This document shows, piece after piece, positions 9,023 to 17,407 of a DNA stretch of 64,000 bases. Within the stretch, counting starts at the first letter, position 1; every line of letters begins with the position of its first letter. Below the pieces are notes generated by a model, which saw only the letters and a list, made by a program, of their open reading frames with translations, was not told the origin of the DNA and made no database searches. The stretch comes from Perlabentimonas sp034003245 (GTDB lineage: Bacteria; Bacteroidota; Bacteroidia; Bacteroidales; Tenuifilaceae), in NCBI GenBank assembly GCA_034003245.1, contig JAVEYY010000025.1, positions 9,150 through 73,149 on the forward strand, given 5' to 3'. The translations under genes and the position numbers were made by a program.

Positions 9023-9451
9023 ATGTTACAGCCAAAGAAAACAAAATTTAGGAGGCAGCAAAAGGGCCGCATGAAGGGCAATGCCCAGCGCGGAAACCAG
9101 CTTGTATTCGGATCCTTTGGAATCAAATCGCTAGAGACCACCTGGATAACCGGAAGACAGATTGAGGCTGCCCGTCAGGCCGTGACACGTTACATGAAAC
9201 GTGAAGGTCAGATTTGGATTCGCATTTTCCCCGATAAGCCCATCACCAAGAAACCCGCCGAAGTACGTATGGGTAAAGGTAAGGGTGCTCCCGAGGGATT
9301 TGTAGCGCCAGTTACTCCCGGCCGCATCATCATTGAGGCCGAAGGAGTTCCATACGAGGTAGCAAAAGAGGCACTCCGCTTAGCCGCGCAGAAGTTGCCT
9401 GTTACTACCAAGTTTATTGTACGCCGTGATTACACCGAAACTGAAAACTAG
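9023..9451 (+). CDS. rplP: 50S ribosomal protein L16
   Basis: L16 helps position the aminoacyl end of A-site tRNA, 142 aa. It begins MLQPKKTKFRRQQKGRMKG and contains the conserved RMGKGKGAPEGFVAPV segment. It precedes rpmC by 7 nt. Confidence 0.98.
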   Translation: MLQPKKTKFRRQQKGRMKGNAQRGNQLVFGSFGIKSLETTWITGRQIEAARQAVTRYMKREGQIWIRIFPDKPITKKPAEVRMGKGKGAPEGFVAPVTPGRIIIEAEGVPYEVAKEALRLAAQKLPVTTKFIVRRDYTETEN

Positions 9452-9458
9452 TTGAGAT

Positions 9459-9656
9459 ATGAAAGCGACTGAGATAAGAGAACTTACAGTGAAGGAAATT
9501 GAGGAGCGCATTGAGTCAAATGAAGCTCAACTACTGAAGTTGAAAATGAATCACACCGTTTCGCCACTCGATAATCCCATGAAGATTAATGAGCTGCGCA
9601 AAACCATCGCAAGAATGAAAACCATTCTCACCGAGCGTACTAGTCAGAAACAGTAA
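9459..9656 (+). CDS. rpmC: 50S ribosomal protein L29
   Basis: Small two-helix protein at the tunnel exit beside L23, 65 aa. The pattern EIRELTVKEIEERI followed by a second helix with NELRKTIARMKTILTER is characteristic. It lies between rplP and rpsQ as expected. Confidence 0.96.
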   Translation: MKATEIRELTVKEIEERIESNEAQLLKLKMNHTVSPLDNPMKINELRKTIARMKTILTERTSQKQ

Positions 9657-9671
9657 AGCCATCTTTCAACA

Positions 9672-9932
9672 ATGGAAAATAAACGAAACTTAAGAAAAGA
9701 AAGGATTGGGCTAGTGGTTAGCAATAAGATGCAGAAATCTATTGTAGTAGCCGTTAAGCGCAAGGTTAAGCACCCAATCTATGGCAAGTTTGTGAATAGA
9801 ACCACCAAGTTCTATGCCCACGATGAGCAAAATACTTGCAACGTTGGCGATACCGTTCGGATAATGGAGACCCGGCCCTTGAGTAAAACAAAGTGCTGGA
9901 GGTTAGTAGAAATCATTGAAAGAGCTAAATAG
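9672..9932 (+). CDS. rpsQ: 30S ribosomal protein S17
   Basis: Early-assembly 16S rRNA-binding protein with an OB fold, 86 aa. The segment RIGLVVSNKMQKSIVVAVKRKVKHPIYG and the later GDTVRIMETRPLSKTK are family signatures. It is 2 nt before rplN. Confidence 0.97.
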   Translation: MENKRNLRKERIGLVVSNKMQKSIVVAVKRKVKHPIYGKFVNRTTKFYAHDEQNTCNVGDTVRIMETRPLSKTKCWRLVEIIERAK

Positions 9933-9934
9933 CC

Positions 9935-10300
9935 ATGATACAGCAAGAAAGTAGACTACTAGTTGCCGACAACAGCGGAGCCAAAGAGGTTCTTTGCATT
10001 CGCGTGCTCGGCGGTACAGGCAAGCGCTACGCTCGAATTGGTGACAAAATTGTTGTTACCGTGAAAAGCGCATTGCCTAGCGGTGATGTTAAGAAAGGAA
10101 CTGTTACCAAGGCCGTTGTGGTTAGGACTAAGAAAGAGCAAAGAAGGCCCGATGGTAGCTACATCCGTTTCGACGATAACGCCTGTGTACTATTGAACAA
10201 TCAGGGGGAGATTAGGGGTACCCGTATTTTCGGACCTGTGGCCAGGGAACTGCGCGACAAGTACATGAAGATCGTGTCCTTAGCACCCGAAGTATTGTAA
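9935..10300 (+). CDS. rplN: 50S ribosomal protein L14
   Basis: L14 lies at the subunit interface and is the binding site of the silencing factor RsfS, 121 aa. Diagnostic are the start MIQQESRLLVADNSGAKEV and the C-terminal GTRIFGPVARELR. First gene of the spc set, continuous with the S10 genes here. Confidence 0.98.
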   Translation: MIQQESRLLVADNSGAKEVLCIRVLGGTGKRYARIGDKIVVTVKSALPSGDVKKGTVTKAVVVRTKKEQRRPDGSYIRFDDNACVLLNNQGEIRGTRIFGPVARELRDKYMKIVSLAPEVL

Positions 10301-10321
10301 TCTGACAAAATCGTTATTACG

Positions 10322-10645
10322 ATGAATAAGAAATTACACGTAAAAAAAGGGGATATGGTATTCGTTAACGCTGGCGAATACAAAGGCAAGAAGGGTAAAG
10401 TGCTAGAGGTTTTGGTGAAGAAAGACCGTGCCATTGTAGAAGGGGTAAACCTTATCTCAAAGCACACCAAGCCCAATGCTAAGTACCCCCAGGGAGGCAT
10501 CATTAAAAAGGAAGCTCCCATCCACATCTCGAACCTTATGCTGGTGGATCCCGCCAGCGACAAGCCAACTAGGATTGGCCGACGTTTGAGTGAGAGTGGT
10601 AAACTAGTTCGTTACTCTAAAAAATCAGGGGAGGAGATCAAGTAA
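10322..10645 (+). CDS. rplX: 50S ribosomal protein L24
   Basis: Assembly-initiator protein of the 50S subunit with a KOW motif near the N-terminus (KKGDMVFVNAGEYKGKKGKV), 107 aa. The C-terminal segment PTRIGRRL is also typical. Its TAA stop overlaps the rplE start by one base. Confidence 0.97.
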   Translation: MNKKLHVKKGDMVFVNAGEYKGKKGKVLEVLVKKDRAIVEGVNLISKHTKPNAKYPQGGIIKKEAPIHISNLMLVDPASDKPTRIGRRLSESGKLVRYSKKSGEEIK

Positions 10646-11202
10646 TGGAATACGTACCAAACCTCAAGAAAAAATACTACGAGGAAATCATTCCTAACCT
10701 TACCAAGGAGTTTGGTTACAAAACCGTGATGCAGGTTCCAAAGCTGCAAAAGATTGTAATCAACCAGGGCGTAGGGCAAGCCGTAGCCGACAAAAAAATG
10801 ATAGAAACCGCTCAGGAAGAGCTTTCCATCATCGCCGGCCAAAAGGCAGTTCAAACCACCTCGCGCAAGGACATCTCGAACTTCAAGCTTCGTAAGAATA
10901 TGCCCATCGGGACTAAGGTTACCCTTCGTCGCGAAAGAATGTACGAGTTCCTGGAAAGGCTTATCGCCGTTTCGCTGCCTCGTATTCGCGACTTCAAAGG
11001 TGTGAACAGCAAATTCGATGGTAGTGGTAACTACAGCCTGGGCATCCAGGAGCATATTATCTTCCCCGAGATCGATATCGATAAGATAAACAAGATGCTT
11101 GGACTAGAGATTACCTTTGTAACTTCATCGAATACCGATGAGGAGGCCTATGCACTTCTACGTGAGTTCGGTATTCCTTTTAAAAATGCTAAAAAGAACT
11201 AG
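10645..11202 (+). CDS. rplE: 50S ribosomal protein L5
   Basis: 5S rRNA-binding protein of the central protuberance, 185 aa. Conserved segments include KIVINQGVGQA, NFKLRKNMPIGTKVTLR and FPEIDIDKI. It overlaps rplX by one base (TAATG). A purine-rich GGAGG lies 10 nt before the start inside rplX, but I regard this as coding constraint. Confidence 0.98.
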   Translation: MEYVPNLKKKYYEEIIPNLTKEFGYKTVMQVPKLQKIVINQGVGQAVADKKMIETAQEELSIIAGQKAVQTTSRKDISNFKLRKNMPIGTKVTLRRERMYEFLERLIAVSLPRIRDFKGVNSKFDGSGNYSLGIQEHIIFPEIDIDKINKMLGLEITFVTSSNTDEEAYALLREFGIPFKNAKKN

Positions 11203-11205
11203 GGT

Positions 11206-11475
11206 ATGGCAAAAGAATCAATGAAAGCCAGAGAGGTGAAGCGCGCTAAGCTTGCTGCCAAGTACGCTGAGAAACGTGCCAAACTGAAAGAGGAAGGCGA
11301 TTGGGTTGCACTGCAAAAGTTACCTCGCAACGCAAACCCCATTCGTCAGCGCAACCGCTGCTCGGTGACTGGTCGTCCACGTGGATATATGCGTCAGTTC
11401 GGCATCAGCCGTATTACCTTCAGAGAGTTGGCTTCAAAAGGGCTAATCCCCGGTATTAAGAAAGCTAGTTGGTAA
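11206..11475 (+). CDS. rpsN: 30S ribosomal protein S14 (zinc-free long form)
   Basis: S14 of the 30S head, 89 aa, the length of the long form. The C-terminal region reads NRCSVTGRPRGYMRQFG, with only one Cys, so the four-Cys zinc ribbon of the short form is absent and the protein should not need zinc. It lies 3 nt after rplE, the normal spc order. Confidence 0.97.
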   Translation: MAKESMKAREVKRAKLAAKYAEKRAKLKEEGDWVALQKLPRNANPIRQRNRCSVTGRPRGYMRQFGISRITFRELASKGLIPGIKKASW

Positions 11476-11496
11476 ATACATAAATACAACACAGAA

Positions 11497-11895
11497 ATGG
11501 TTACTGATCCCATTGCAGATTATTTGACCCGCTTGCGTAACGCCATCATGGCGAACCATCGGATCGTTGAAGTGCCTGCCTCAAAGGTAAAACTGGAAAT
11601 GACCAAAATCTTATTCGATAAAGGTTATATCCTCAACTACAAAATGGAGGAGGACAACAAGCAGGGTATGATTAAAATCGCACTGAAGTATCACCCCGAG
11701 AGCAAGAAGAATGCCATTAAGCATTTGGAGCGCGTAAGCCGTCCTGGCCTTAGGAGATATGTAGGTGTTGAAGAGATGCCCCGCGTCCTAAACGGCCTGG
11801 GTATTGCTATCCTGTCGACCTCAAAAGGCGTTATAAGCGATAAAGAAGCCCGCACCCAGAATGTTGGAGGCGAAGTGCTTTGCTATGTTTACTAA
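11497..11895 (+). CDS. rpsH: 30S ribosomal protein S8
   Basis: Primary 16S rRNA-binding protein, 132 aa. The start VTDPIADYLTRLRNA and the C-terminal ILSTSKGVISDKEARTQNVGGE are family signatures. In E. coli S8 represses the spc operon; no matching leader structure was identified here. Confidence 0.98.
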   Translation: MVTDPIADYLTRLRNAIMANHRIVEVPASKVKLEMTKILFDKGYILNYKMEEDNKQGMIKIALKYHPESKKNAIKHLERVSRPGLRRYVGVEEMPRVLNGLGIAILSTSKGVISDKEARTQNVGGEVLCYVY

Positions 11896-11915
11896 TTTTT
11901 TAATGACTAATTGAA

Positions 11916-12470
11916 ATGTCTAGAATTGGAAAAAAACCTGTAAACTTACCCGCAGGAGTAACCGTAAAGGTTGGCTCCGACAACGTGGTAAGCGTGAAAG
12001 GCCCTCTAGGCGAGTTGACTCAGGCTGTACATCCTGATATCACCGTTGCTGTTGAGGGAGGTGAGGTTTCCCTAACTAGACCAACCGATCAAAAGCGTCA
12101 CCGCTCAATGCACGGCTTGTACCGTGCGTTGATCAACAACATGGTTGTTGGCGTTTCAACTGGTTGGACTATCCAACAGGAACTTGTTGGGGTAGGCTAT
12201 AAGGCCGAGGCTAAAGGGCAAGTGCTCGAGATGAGCCTAGGTTTCTCACACGATATTCATTTTTTACTACCCAAAGAGGTATCGGTTGAGGCTAAAACTG
12301 ACCGTAGGAGCAACCCTATTATCACCCTCAAGAGCATCGATAAGCAGTTGCTAGGTGTGGTTGCCGCTAAAATTCGTTCAATCCGGAAGCCCGAGCCATA
12401 TAAAGGCAAAGGTATTCGCTTTGTGGGCGAAGTGGTGCGTAAGAAGTCTGGTAAATCAGCTGGTGCATAA
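11916..12470 (+). CDS. rplF: 50S ribosomal protein L6
   Basis: L6 lies near the GTPase-associated centre, 184 aa. It begins MSRIGKKPVNLPAGV and ends with the conserved segment RKPEPYKGKGIRFVGE and a basic tail. Two repeated L6 folds are expected and the length fits. Confidence 0.98.
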   Translation: MSRIGKKPVNLPAGVTVKVGSDNVVSVKGPLGELTQAVHPDITVAVEGGEVSLTRPTDQKRHRSMHGLYRALINNMVVGVSTGWTIQQELVGVGYKAEAKGQVLEMSLGFSHDIHFLLPKEVSVEAKTDRRSNPIITLKSIDKQLLGVVAAKIRSIRKPEPYKGKGIRFVGEVVRKKSGKSAGA

Positions 12471-12490
12471 CCTGTAAATTGTTAATAATT

Positions 12491-12850
12491 ATGGCTCTAA
12501 AGAAACAAGAAAGAAGAATCAGGATAAAAATGCGCTTGCGCAAGAGAATTTCTGGAACCCCAGAAAAGCCTAGATTATCCGTATTCAGGAGCAACAAGCA
12601 GATTAGCGTACAGGTTATCGACGATGTAAACGGCGTAACCCTTGCATCTGCTACCTCCAGAGTGAAAGAAATTGCTGAACAAGCAAATATTACTAAAACT
12701 GAACAAGCCCGCCTTGTTGGTAAGTTAGCTGCCGCAAAGGCCATTGAGAAAGGTATTACCTCCGTTGTGTTCGATCGTAACGGGTACCTATACCATGGTC
12801 GCGTGAAAGCACTAGCCGATGCAGCAAGAGAAGGTGGCCTTAAATTCTAA
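12491..12850 (+). CDS. rplR: 50S ribosomal protein L18
   Basis: 5S rRNA-binding protein, 119 aa from the ATG at 12491 (MALKKQERR). A start 12 nt upstream is possible but would add MLII, which is not typical. The core RLRKRISGTPEKPRLSVFRS and the later VVFDRNGYLYHGRVKALAD are diagnostic. It is 5 nt before rpsE. Confidence 0.96.
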   Translation: MALKKQERRIRIKMRLRKRISGTPEKPRLSVFRSNKQISVQVIDDVNGVTLASATSRVKEIAEQANITKTEQARLVGKLAAAKAIEKGITSVVFDRNGYLYHGRVKALADAAREGGLKF

Positions 12851-12855
12851 TAGCG

Positions 12856-13377
12856 ATGTCGACAAATACAAGTATTCGTAAAGTAAAGACAGCTGACCTT
12901 GAGCTGAAGGATAGGTTAGTTTCCATACAGCGCGTTACCAAAGTTACCAAGGGTGGTAGAACCTTTAGCTTTTCGGCCATTGTAGTGGTTGGAGACGAGA
13001 ATGGTATAGTTGGATACGGCTTAGGAAAAGCGAGTGAAGTAACATCCGCTATTTCGAAAGGAATTGAGGACGCCAAGAAGAACCTAGTAAAGGTGCCTAT
13101 TTATAAGGGAACTATTCCTCATGAGCAGGTGGCCAAATATGGTGGCGCTCGGGTATTCATGAAGCCAGCAACCCATGGAACTGGTGTTGTGGCTGGTGGA
13201 GCGATGAGGGCTGTGCTCGAGAGCGTTGGTGTAACCGACGTGTTGGCTAAGTCGAAAGGCTCTTCAAACCCTCACAACTTGGTTAAAGCTACTGTGGCTG
13301 CTCTTCTCGAACTACGCGACGCCTATGCAGTTGCCGCCGTTCGCGGGGTTGATCTTGGTAAAGTGTTTAACGGTTAG
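12856..13377 (+). CDS. rpsE: 30S ribosomal protein S5
   Basis: S5 contributes to decoding accuracy and the mRNA entry channel, 173 aa. The N-terminal double-stranded-RNA-binding domain contains VTKGGRTFSFSAIVVVGD and GYGLGKA; the C-terminal domain shows GVTDVLAKSKGSSNPHN. Length and order are normal. Confidence 0.98.
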   Translation: MSTNTSIRKVKTADLELKDRLVSIQRVTKVTKGGRTFSFSAIVVVGDENGIVGYGLGKASEVTSAISKGIEDAKKNLVKVPIYKGTIPHEQVAKYGGARVFMKPATHGTGVVAGGAMRAVLESVGVTDVLAKSKGSSNPHNLVKATVAALLELRDAYAVAAVRGVDLGKVFNG

Positions 13378-13388
13378 ATTTCGGAGTT

Positions 13389-13565
13389 ATGGCAATGATA
13401 AAAATTACACAGATTAAGAGCCGTATAGGCTCATCTAAGCGACAGATTGCAAATTTGAAGTCGCTAGGGCTACGAAGGATCAACCATAGCGTTGAACGCG
13501 AAGTTACCCCCGAGGTTTTGGGAATGATTGAAAAAGTTAGACACCTTGTTCGCGTAGAACAATAG
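13389..13565 (+). CDS. rpmD: 50S ribosomal protein L30
   Basis: Short gene of 58 aa between rpsE and rplO, where L30 belongs. It reads MAMIKITQIKSRIGSSKRQ and then LKSLGLRRINHSVERE, the typical L30 pattern in which a Gly-Leu-Arg turn precedes the second helix. A second Met at residue 3 could also serve as the start. The 11-nt gap after rpsE supports co-transcription. Confidence 0.95.
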   Translation: MAMIKITQIKSRIGSSKRQIANLKSLGLRRINHSVEREVTPEVLGMIEKVRHLVRVEQ

Positions 13566-13596
13566 TGATTAGAAACCTTCATAATGGTTAAAAGAT

Positions 13597-14043
13597 ATGG
13601 AATTGCACAATCTAAAGCCCGCCACTGGATCTACACACAAGGAGAAACGCATTGGGCGCGGAACCGGTTCAGGTCATGGCGGCACCTCTACAAGGGGGCA
13701 CAAGGGGGCGAAGTCGCGCTCGGGTTACTCCAAGAAAATCGGATTTGAGGGAGGCCAGATGCCTATGCAGCGTCGCTTGCCCAAGTTCGGTTTCAAGAAT
13801 AAGTTTCGCAAAGAGTATAAAGCAATCAACATTGATGTTTTACAAACACTGGCCGACAAGCACAATATAACTTCATTCGATGTTCAAACCTTTATCGACG
13901 CTGGTCTCGTTTCAAAGAACGACCAGATTAAGATTTTGGGCAACGGAACGCTTACCGCTAAGCTTGATGTGAAAGCCCACGCTTTCTCACAAAAAGCCAT
14001 CGAAGCCATTGAAGCAGTGCAAGGAACAGCCGTAAAACTATAA
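13597..14043 (+). CDS. rplO: 50S ribosomal protein L15
   Basis: Late-assembly protein of the 50S subunit, 148 aa. The Gly-rich N-terminal region (KRIGRGTGSGHGGTSTRGHK) and the FEGGQMPMQRRLPKFGF motif are diagnostic. It ends 4 nt before secY, as in most bacteria. Confidence 0.98.
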   Translation: MELHNLKPATGSTHKEKRIGRGTGSGHGGTSTRGHKGAKSRSGYSKKIGFEGGQMPMQRRLPKFGFKNKFRKEYKAINIDVLQTLADKHNITSFDVQTFIDAGLVSKNDQIKILGNGTLTAKLDVKAHAFSQKAIEAIEAVQGTAVKL

Positions 14044-14047
14044 CTTG

Positions 14048-15373
14048 ATGAAATCTTTTTTTGAAACAATTAAGAATATCTTTAAGATAGAGGATCTGAG
14101 AAATCGAATCCTCTATACTTTAGGTATACTGCTTATTTACCGTTTAGGAAGTTTTATTGTACTTCCAGGTATCGACCCAGCTCAGTTGGGTGCACTCAAG
14201 AACCAGACAGCCGACGGAATCATGGGGCTACTGGACATGTTCTCGGGCGGAGCATTTAGTAATGCCTCAATTTTTGCCTTGGGGATTATGCCCTACATCT
14301 CTGCCTCCATCGTGGTGCAACTTCTTGGGATAGCCATACCTTACTTCCAACGGTTACAAAAAGAGGGCGAAAGTGGCCGACGTAAGATTAACCAGATAAC
14401 CCGTTACCTAACGGTGATTATTCTGCTACTTCAAGCACCCACATACTTGGCAAACCTGCACGCGCAGCTGCCAACTACAGCATTTGCCCTTAAAGGTGTA
14501 TACTTCACCATTTCCTCTACAATTATCCTTATTGCTGGTACCATGTTCATCATGTGGCTTGGTGAAAAGATTACCGACAAAGGAATTGGCAATGGTATCT
14601 CGCTAATCATCATGATTGGTATTATTGCTCGATTACCATTTGCCCTGACAGCGGAATTCTTTCAGCGTTCCGAGGAGATGGCTGGAGGTCTTGTAATGTT
14701 TCTGGTTGAGATGATTATCCTGTTTGTTGTGTTCATGTTCTCCATTCTGTTGGTGCAAGGAACACGCAAAATTCCCGTACAGTACGCCAAGCGTATTGTT
14801 GGGAACAAGCAGTACGGTGGCGTGCGTCAGTACATTCCCCTAAAGGTGAACTCCGCTGGTGTAATGCCCATCATCTTTGCTCAGGCATTAATGTTTCTTC
14901 CAATGATGTTGGCAAGCTTTGATACAGAAACCACTACTGGTATTGCGGCTGCATTTTCTGATTTTACTGGTTTTTGGTACAACTTTACGTTTGCCCTACT
15001 AATCATTGCATTCACTTACTTTTACACTGCGGTTACCATTAATCCCAACCAAATGGCTGAGGATATGAAGAAGAACGGCGGTTTTATCCCCGGTGTTAAA
15101 CCCGGTAAAAAAACTGTGGAATTCCTCGATACTATCATGTCAAGGATTACCCTTCCGGGGTCTATCTTCTTAGCATTCATTGCTATCCTACCAGCCTTTG
15201 CCATGATGCTGGGTGTTAATAACCAGTTTGCCCAGTTTTTTGGCGGCACGTCATTGCTAATTCTTGTAGGCGTGGTATTAGATACGCTTCAGCAAGTGGA
15301 AAGTCACCTGCTTATGCGTCACTACGATGGGTTAATGAAGACCGGCAGGATTAAAGGAAAATCGGGAATGTAG
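14048..15373 (+). CDS. secY: Preprotein translocase channel subunit SecY
   Basis: Central pore of the Sec translocon in the inner membrane, 441 aa from the ATG at 14048; a TTG directly before it would add one residue. Ten transmembrane segments are apparent. The plug region SGGAFSNASIFALGIMPYIS and the cytosolic loop QRLQKEGESGRRKINQ are typical. It lies between rplO and map, coupling export capacity to ribosome synthesis. Confidence 0.97.
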   Translation: MKSFFETIKNIFKIEDLRNRILYTLGILLIYRLGSFIVLPGIDPAQLGALKNQTADGIMGLLDMFSGGAFSNASIFALGIMPYISASIVVQLLGIAIPYFQRLQKEGESGRRKINQITRYLTVIILLLQAPTYLANLHAQLPTTAFALKGVYFTISSTIILIAGTMFIMWLGEKITDKGIGNGISLIIMIGIIARLPFALTAEFFQRSEEMAGGLVMFLVEMIILFVVFMFSILLVQGTRKIPVQYAKRIVGNKQYGGVRQYIPLKVNSAGVMPIIFAQALMFLPMMLASFDTETTTGIAAAFSDFTGFWYNFTFALLIIAFTYFYTAVTINPNQMAEDMKKNGGFIPGVKPGKKTVEFLDTIMSRITLPGSIFLAFIAILPAFAMMLGVNNQFAQFFGGTSLLILVGVVLDTLQQVESHLLMRHYDGLMKTGRIKGKSGM

Positions 15374-15402
15374 ATTCCCAAAAGTAAACGTTCTTTACAG
15401 TA

Positions 15403-16176
15403 ATGTCAATAGCAAAGACGGTTGAAGAGGTTGAACTCCTAAGGATTAATGCCGATTTGGTGTCGCGTACCCTAGCTGAAGTGGCTAAAGTTATTCAGCC
15501 TGGCGTAACCACGCTCCAACTCGACAAAGTTGCTGAGGAGTTCATCCGCGATCATGGCGCTGAACCGGGGTTTTTGGGATACAATGGATTTCCTAACACC
15601 CTGTGTACATCGGTAAACGATGCAGTTGTTCATGGAATTCCGTCGAAGTACGTGCTAAAGGATGGAGATATAGTATCTGTTGATTGTGGGACCAAGTACA
15701 AAGGTTTTTATGGCGATTCGGCCTATACCTTTGCTGTTGGTGAAGTATCGCCAGAGATTAAAAAGCTCCTTCGGACCACCCGCGATTGCTTGTTTCATGG
15801 TCTTATGGAGGCCATAGATGGGAATAGGGTGGGCGATATCTCCTTTGCTGTGCAAAAGCATGCCGAGTCGAATGGGTTCTCTGTTGTGCGTGAGTTAGTA
15901 GGACACGGATTGGGGAGAAATATGCACGAGAAACCTGAGGTACCCAACTATGGGAGCCGAGGCCGAGGCGCTAAGCTTATCGACGGAATGGTAATTTGCA
16001 TTGAGCCCATGATAAACATAGGCACCAGGCAGGTTTACCAAGAAAACGATGGATGGACAATCCGTACGTTCGACCACAAGCCATCAGCTCACTTTGAACT
16101 TACTGTTGTCGTGCGCAACGCAAAGCCCGATGTGCTGTCGACATTTGAATATATTGAGAAGGTTTACCAGTTATAA
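15403..16176 (+). CDS. map: Methionine aminopeptidase, type I
   Basis: Removes the initiator Met from nascent proteins; dinuclear metal enzyme, 257 aa. Metal ligands are visible in SVDCGT, GDSAYT, GHGLGRNMHEKP, CIEPM and the C-terminal FELTVV. The conserved His of SVNDAVVHGIPS is present. There is no N-terminal zinc-finger extension, so it is the short bacterial form. It lies 29 nt after secY and 17 nt before infA. Confidence 0.97.
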   Translation: MSIAKTVEEVELLRINADLVSRTLAEVAKVIQPGVTTLQLDKVAEEFIRDHGAEPGFLGYNGFPNTLCTSVNDAVVHGIPSKYVLKDGDIVSVDCGTKYKGFYGDSAYTFAVGEVSPEIKKLLRTTRDCLFHGLMEAIDGNRVGDISFAVQKHAESNGFSVVRELVGHGLGRNMHEKPEVPNYGSRGRGAKLIDGMVICIEPMINIGTRQVYQENDGWTIRTFDHKPSAHFELTVVVRNAKPDVLSTFEYIEKVYQL

Positions 16177-16193
16177 TAAACTTAAGAATAATT

Positions 16194-16412
16194 ATGGCCA
16201 AACAGACTGCCATAGAGAAGGACGGAACTATAGTTGAGGCACTATCGAATGCCATGTTCAGAGTTGAACTCGACAATGGACATGTAATTACCGCTCATAT
16301 CTCTGGGAAAATGAGGATGCATTACATCAAAATTCTTCCCGGCGATAAGGTAAAGGTTGAGATGTCGCCCTACGACCTGTCAAAGGGGCGCATCACGTTC
16401 CGTTATAAGTAA
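16194..16412 (+). CDS. infA: Translation initiation factor IF-1
   Basis: OB-fold initiation factor that occupies the A site of the 30S subunit, 72 aa. Sequence such as GTIVEALSNAMFRVEL and KGRITFRYK is diagnostic. It lies between map and rpmJ, the usual order in this phylum. Confidence 0.97.
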   Translation: MAKQTAIEKDGTIVEALSNAMFRVELDNGHVITAHISGKMRMHYIKILPGDKVKVEMSPYDLSKGRITFRYK

Positions 16413-16435
16413 CTTAACCGATAATAAGTATTGCG

Positions 16436-16552
16436 ATGAAAGTAAGAACTTCAGTTAAAAAACGCAGCGACGATTGCAAAATCGTACGGCGTAAAGGGCG
16501 TTTGTACGTGATTAACAAAAAAAATCCGAAGTTTAAACAACGCCAAGGATAA
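16436..16552 (+). CDS. rpmJ: 50S ribosomal protein L36 (zinc-free form)
   Basis: 38-aa gene starting MKVRTSVKKRSDDCKIVRRK and ending NPKFKQRQG. The usual zinc ribbon ligands (C-x2-C-x12-C-x4-H) are reduced to one Cys at residue 14; the first Cys is Ser and the third is Asn. This is therefore the C-minus paralogue type that works without zinc. It lies 23 nt after infA and 39 nt before rpsM. Confidence 0.95.
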   Translation: MKVRTSVKKRSDDCKIVRRKGRLYVINKKNPKFKQRQG

Positions 16553-16557
16553 TTTAT

Positions 16558-16586
16558 TAACTTTGTACCCTAATTTTTTTAAGGAG
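16558..16586 (+). promoter_or_regulatory. Possible internal -7 element and unusual Shine-Dalgarno before rpsM
   Basis: TAACTTTG at 16558-16565 matches the -7 consensus, but no TTG lies at a proper distance upstream, so promoter activity is uncertain. AAGGAG at 16581-16586 lies 5 nt before the rpsM ATG. This is a strong Shine-Dalgarno sequence in a genome segment where the other starts lack one. Confidence 0.35.
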
Positions 16587-16591
16587 AAAAT

Positions 16592-16969
16592 ATGGCACGT
16601 ATAGTAGGTGTTGATTTACCCAAAAACAAGCGAGGCGAAGTTGCGCTTACCTATATCTATGGTATTGGGCGAAGCAGCGCGCGCAAAATCCTTCAAACTG
16701 CAGGTGTTGACCTAAACACCTTGGTGAAGGATTGGAACGATGACGATATCAATAAGATTCGTTCCACCCTCAACGAGCAGTTCAAGGTAGAAGGCGAACT
16801 CCGCTCTATCGTACAGCTCAACATAAAGCGATTAATGGACATTGGATGCTACAGGGGAATCCGCCATCGTATTGGTTTACCTGTTAGAGGACAAAGTACC
16901 AAGAATAATGCTAGAACCCGTAAGGGCAGAAAGAAAACCGTTGCCAACAAGAAGAAAGCGACTAAATAG
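16592..16969 (+). CDS. rpsM: 30S ribosomal protein S13
   Basis: S13 of the 30S head contacts P-site tRNA and forms inter-subunit bridges, 125 aa. It starts MARIVGVDLPKNKRGEVALT and contains YGIGRSSARKIL and GCYRGIRHRIGLPVRGQ. The Lys-rich tail is usual. It is the only gene here with a clear Shine-Dalgarno sequence (AAGGAG, 5-nt spacing). First gene of the alpha set. Confidence 0.98.
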   Translation: MARIVGVDLPKNKRGEVALTYIYGIGRSSARKILQTAGVDLNTLVKDWNDDDINKIRSTLNEQFKVEGELRSIVQLNIKRLMDIGCYRGIRHRIGLPVRGQSTKNNARTRKGRKKTVANKKKATK

Positions 16970-16979
16970 AACATAGGTT

Positions 16980-17369
16980 ATGGCAAAGAAAACAGGAACA
17001 ACTAAGAAGAAAGTTGTAAAGGTTGAAGCAGTAGGGCAGGCACACATCCACTCCTCATTCAACAATATTATTGTTACCCTTACCAATAGTACCGGTCAGG
17101 TTATATCTTGGTCATCGGCTGGCAAAATGGGCTTTAGAGGCTCTAAGAAGAATACCCCCTACGCTGCTCAAACAGCAGCTGGCGACTGTGCAAAGGTGGC
17201 TTTCGATCTTGGTCTTCGTAAAGTTAAAGTTTACGTGAAAGGCCCAGGATCGGGAAGAGAATCGGCCATCCGGAGCATCCACTCAACTGGTATCGAGGTT
17301 ACTGAAATTGTTGATGTAACACCACTGCCACATAACGGTTGTCGTCCTCCCAAAAGGCGCAGAGTATAA
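16980..17369 (+). CDS. rpsK: 30S ribosomal protein S11
   Basis: Platform protein of the 30S subunit near the E-site codon, 129 aa. The sequence AHIHSSFNNIIVTLTNSTG and the C-terminal DVTPLPHNGCRPPKRRRV are diagnostic. It is 10 nt after rpsM and 38 nt before rpsD. Confidence 0.98.
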   Translation: MAKKTGTTKKKVVKVEAVGQAHIHSSFNNIIVTLTNSTGQVISWSSAGKMGFRGSKKNTPYAAQTAAGDCAKVAFDLGLRKVKVYVKGPGSGRESAIRSIHSTGIEVTEIVDVTPLPHNGCRPPKRRRV

Positions 17370-17407
17370 TTATTTGGTAGATAACAGAATTATAAAAATA
17401 TTGAGGA

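Noticed and set aside
10624..10645. Shine-Dalgarno-like GGAGG before rplE
   Set aside because: It lies in the coding end of rplX, spacing to the ATG is 10 nt, and the codons (Gly-Glu-Glu) explain it.
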